From contig JAISKM010000023.1 in the NCBI GenBank assembly GCA_031261285.1, positions 1-43,826 of the forward strand: DNA of 43,826 nucleotides. Direction: 5' to 3'. Shown here in pieces: positions 43,201 to 43,826 of this stretch. A program made the translations under genes and the position numbers. The stretch is from Candidatus Symbiothrix sp. GTDB lineage: Bacteria > Bacteroidota > Bacteroidia > Bacteroidales > Azobacteroidaceae. Each line of letters opens with the position of its first letter. Within the stretch, counting starts at the first letter, position 1. The notes beneath the pieces were generated by a model. It was not told the DNA's origin, made no database searches, and saw nothing but the letters and a program-made list of their open reading frames with translations.

Positions 43201-43826
43201 AATATAGAATTTTCATTCTTACAGCCCAATACAAAGGCAATGGTAAGTGCAAATTTCAGCCATCCCAATGTGGTTACGAACATGAGCACCGATTTATTGC
43301 TGACACTTGACAATGACGAGCCGATACTCGCTTTTCAAACCGATGTAACGCTGCCCTCGTTTGTGTCAATGAATATAAATAATATGGTATTGTCCGACCG
43401 TTGCAATAATTCATACACAGCCCGTGCGAAAAAAGTATCGTCAAGCCCCAATACTTATCGCGTTCATATTTATTCCACGAACAATACACCCATAGCAGCT
43501 GACAGCAGCAGATTAATCAGTTTGCCATTGCAGATAGATTGGACTGCAATTTCGGCTACTTATGCCAATTATACGGTTTCGACAGCCTACACTTCTGCCG
43601 TTTTCTATCTCTCGGAAACCGACAAACCGGAAAAAGCCATCGCCAACACATCCACGACATTCTACATCCACCGCATGGGCGATGTAAATATCAACGGCAC
43701 GGTAACGATTTCGGATATTGTGGCGGAAGTGGATTATATTTTGGGCAAAAATCCGCAACCCTTCCTGTTTGAAGCTGGCGATATGAATCATAACAATGCC
43801 ATCTCGATTTTGGATTTAACACAGAT
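40294..43826 (+). CDS. large surface protein with GLUG, MBG and dockerin-like repeats (partial)
   Basis: Runs off the right edge after 1177 codons. Signal peptide ending TLSAQ, then GSGTEADPYLIS and GLUG repeats (YVGGICGIAQ, NCYNT; residues about 130-240), about three MBG-type beta-sandwich domains (VYGDNNPALTLSYNGF is typical; about 365-605), then two units made of a cohesin-like beta domain plus a dockerin-like calcium repeat (GDADVDGRISISDIV ... GDMDANQAIDVADLT, and GDVNINGTVTISDIV ... GDMNHNNAISILDLT). A jelly-roll-like domain lies between the units. Likely exported by the type IX system, whose C-terminal signal would be outside the window. Frame checked at several points with no stop. 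Confidence 0.85.
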   Translation, partial: MTKKLIFSALCFFAALTLSAQTYSGGSGTEADPYLISSNADMAALATATNGNSSYSTGKYFLLTQDITEAVTTIIGNSDSRTFKGIFDGGGHSIGVSISTTTVSYAGVFGNIFGATIKNLGVTGSITRASAASSAYVGGICGIAQGSSTISNCYNTASISATTTNSSSYGAYVGGICGFAQSGSVISNCYNTGNVTASGNPSFTYAGGICGYFIGRKISNCIAANTSITTGTVAYAGRIVGIFSSSASAIENCNASASMLVNGTTRSSTNANSEDGKDLFGTEEILNTIGTLNAKYIAYGDILNINEGNLPINFQVSDNNIAEIAGSVLTAKKIGNVVITANYNYESVDYQFEIPQIVNKAQLTIQADTLSMIYGETPPQYTCHYSGFVNNETESVLTKLPAFSCSGTSASNVGNYTITPSGAEAENYSFTYKNGQLQIGKRDLQVIPDNLSRVYGDNNPALTLSYNGFVNGNTASNISTKPTATTVATKTSPVGNYEITCSGGSNLTNYQYVYEKGNLEIAPAPLTVTADGKSRYWGVENPVLTFTYSGFKNNENQSVLTETPQISCTAERLSPSGQYPITVSGGAAPNYEIIRVNSILTVEKDSQMATVKLNFSNPHIIQGMNTALQVTVEQEDPLVSFQTDITFPDFVTVDLDNVSLSNRCNNAHILDAVRVSSNPNKYRFLIYSPSNALIAGNSGTLLTIPMTIDWKVCPAAYSYYPVSTSATTAITFLSESEKPEKTLANTSSTFATHKLGDADVDGRISISDIVTDVDYRLGKNPAPFLFEAGDMDANQAIDVADLTPLSDTILVQIPFLNNEGFENGTNDWVIVNGSQTNKWYRGTATAHSGSYSMYISNNSSANSYSTTSSSIVHFYRDITVGANDKISFYWKGVGESNYDYLTVYLVSTTTTPTAGTSISTGYSLGTYYGNSSWQQATITIPASQAGNKRLVFSWRNNSNAGSNPPIAIDNIEFSFLQPNTKAMVSANFSHPNVVTNMSTDLLLTLDNDEPILAFQTDVTLPSFVSMNINNMVLSDRCNNSYTARAKKVSSSPNTYRVHIYSTNNTPIAADSSRLISLPLQIDWTAISATYANYTVSTAYTSAVFYLSETDKPEKAIANTSTTFYIHRMGDVNINGTVTISDIVAEVDYILGKNPQPFLFEAGDMNHNNAISILDLTQ

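Overview
The window comes from a member of the Bacteroidota, most likely order Bacteroidales. Genes lack Shine-Dalgarno sequences and many carry the Bacteroidota -7 promoter box TAnnTTTG (TACCTTTG, TATCTTTG, TAACTTTG). The gene content fits: an ArgF'-type N-acyl-ornithine carbamoyltransferase, a short DNA gyrase B, an Hc1-like histone, DUF4494, a FISUMP-domain surface protein and a GLUG/MBG adhesin. No rRNA, complete insertion sequence or CRISPR array is present.

Layout. 1-1067: an IS200/RAYT-like transposase remnant with REP-like palindromes, then a hicAB toxin-antitoxin pair. 1098-6201 (minus): argF', a SPOR-domain protein, cdsA, ftsH and rsfS. 6424-7318: tRNA-Arg(UCU) and a second hicAB pair with the same operator. 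7325-12077: a secreted GH3 glycosidase, then a glycosyltransferase plus flippase operon. 12097-14148: PiT phosphate transporter, its DUF47 partner and a 57-residue Hc1-like histone. 14307-20248: cysS, a MauE/thioredoxin fusion, a small lipoprotein, an outer-membrane barrel, a CPBP protease, a YggS-family protein and DUF4494. 20319-23410: a three-gene DUF262 / AAA ATPase / unknown cassette with defence-system character. 23482-24826: engB and rsmG, divergent. 25033-27368: a FISUMP adhesin and a stand-alone copy of its N-terminal module. 27806-35034: panB, a lipoprotein, pepD, a UPF0104 membrane protein, gyrB, rpsT, tRNA-Glu and recO. 35133-40272: tRNA-Arg(CCU) followed by an AT-rich accessory island (structured RNA, PD-(D/E)XK-like membrane protein, nucleotide-cyclase-like protein, zinc-ribbon protein, HNH-ABC ATPase fusion). 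40294 to the right edge: a large surface protein, incomplete.

The most striking signal is noncoding. Three copies of a roughly 230-nt element (17876-18102, 26701-26935, 27403-27640), each with its own upstream -7 box, form the long 5' leaders of three cell-envelope genes. Loop sequences are conserved while helices change by paired substitutions, and several pairs are G-U only on the minus strand, the strand of the downstream genes. Competing pairings near the 3' end suggest a regulatory switch. I do not recognise the element as a known RNA class.

The chromosome here is also full of short repeats: arrays with a 7-bp period (different unit sequences, same period) at about ten loci, including inside cdsA and directly upstream of promoters, and a palindromic REP-like element that lies inside cysS and supplies the last codons of the YggS-family gene. 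The two hicAB loci share a perfect inverted-repeat operator that overlaps the -7 box.
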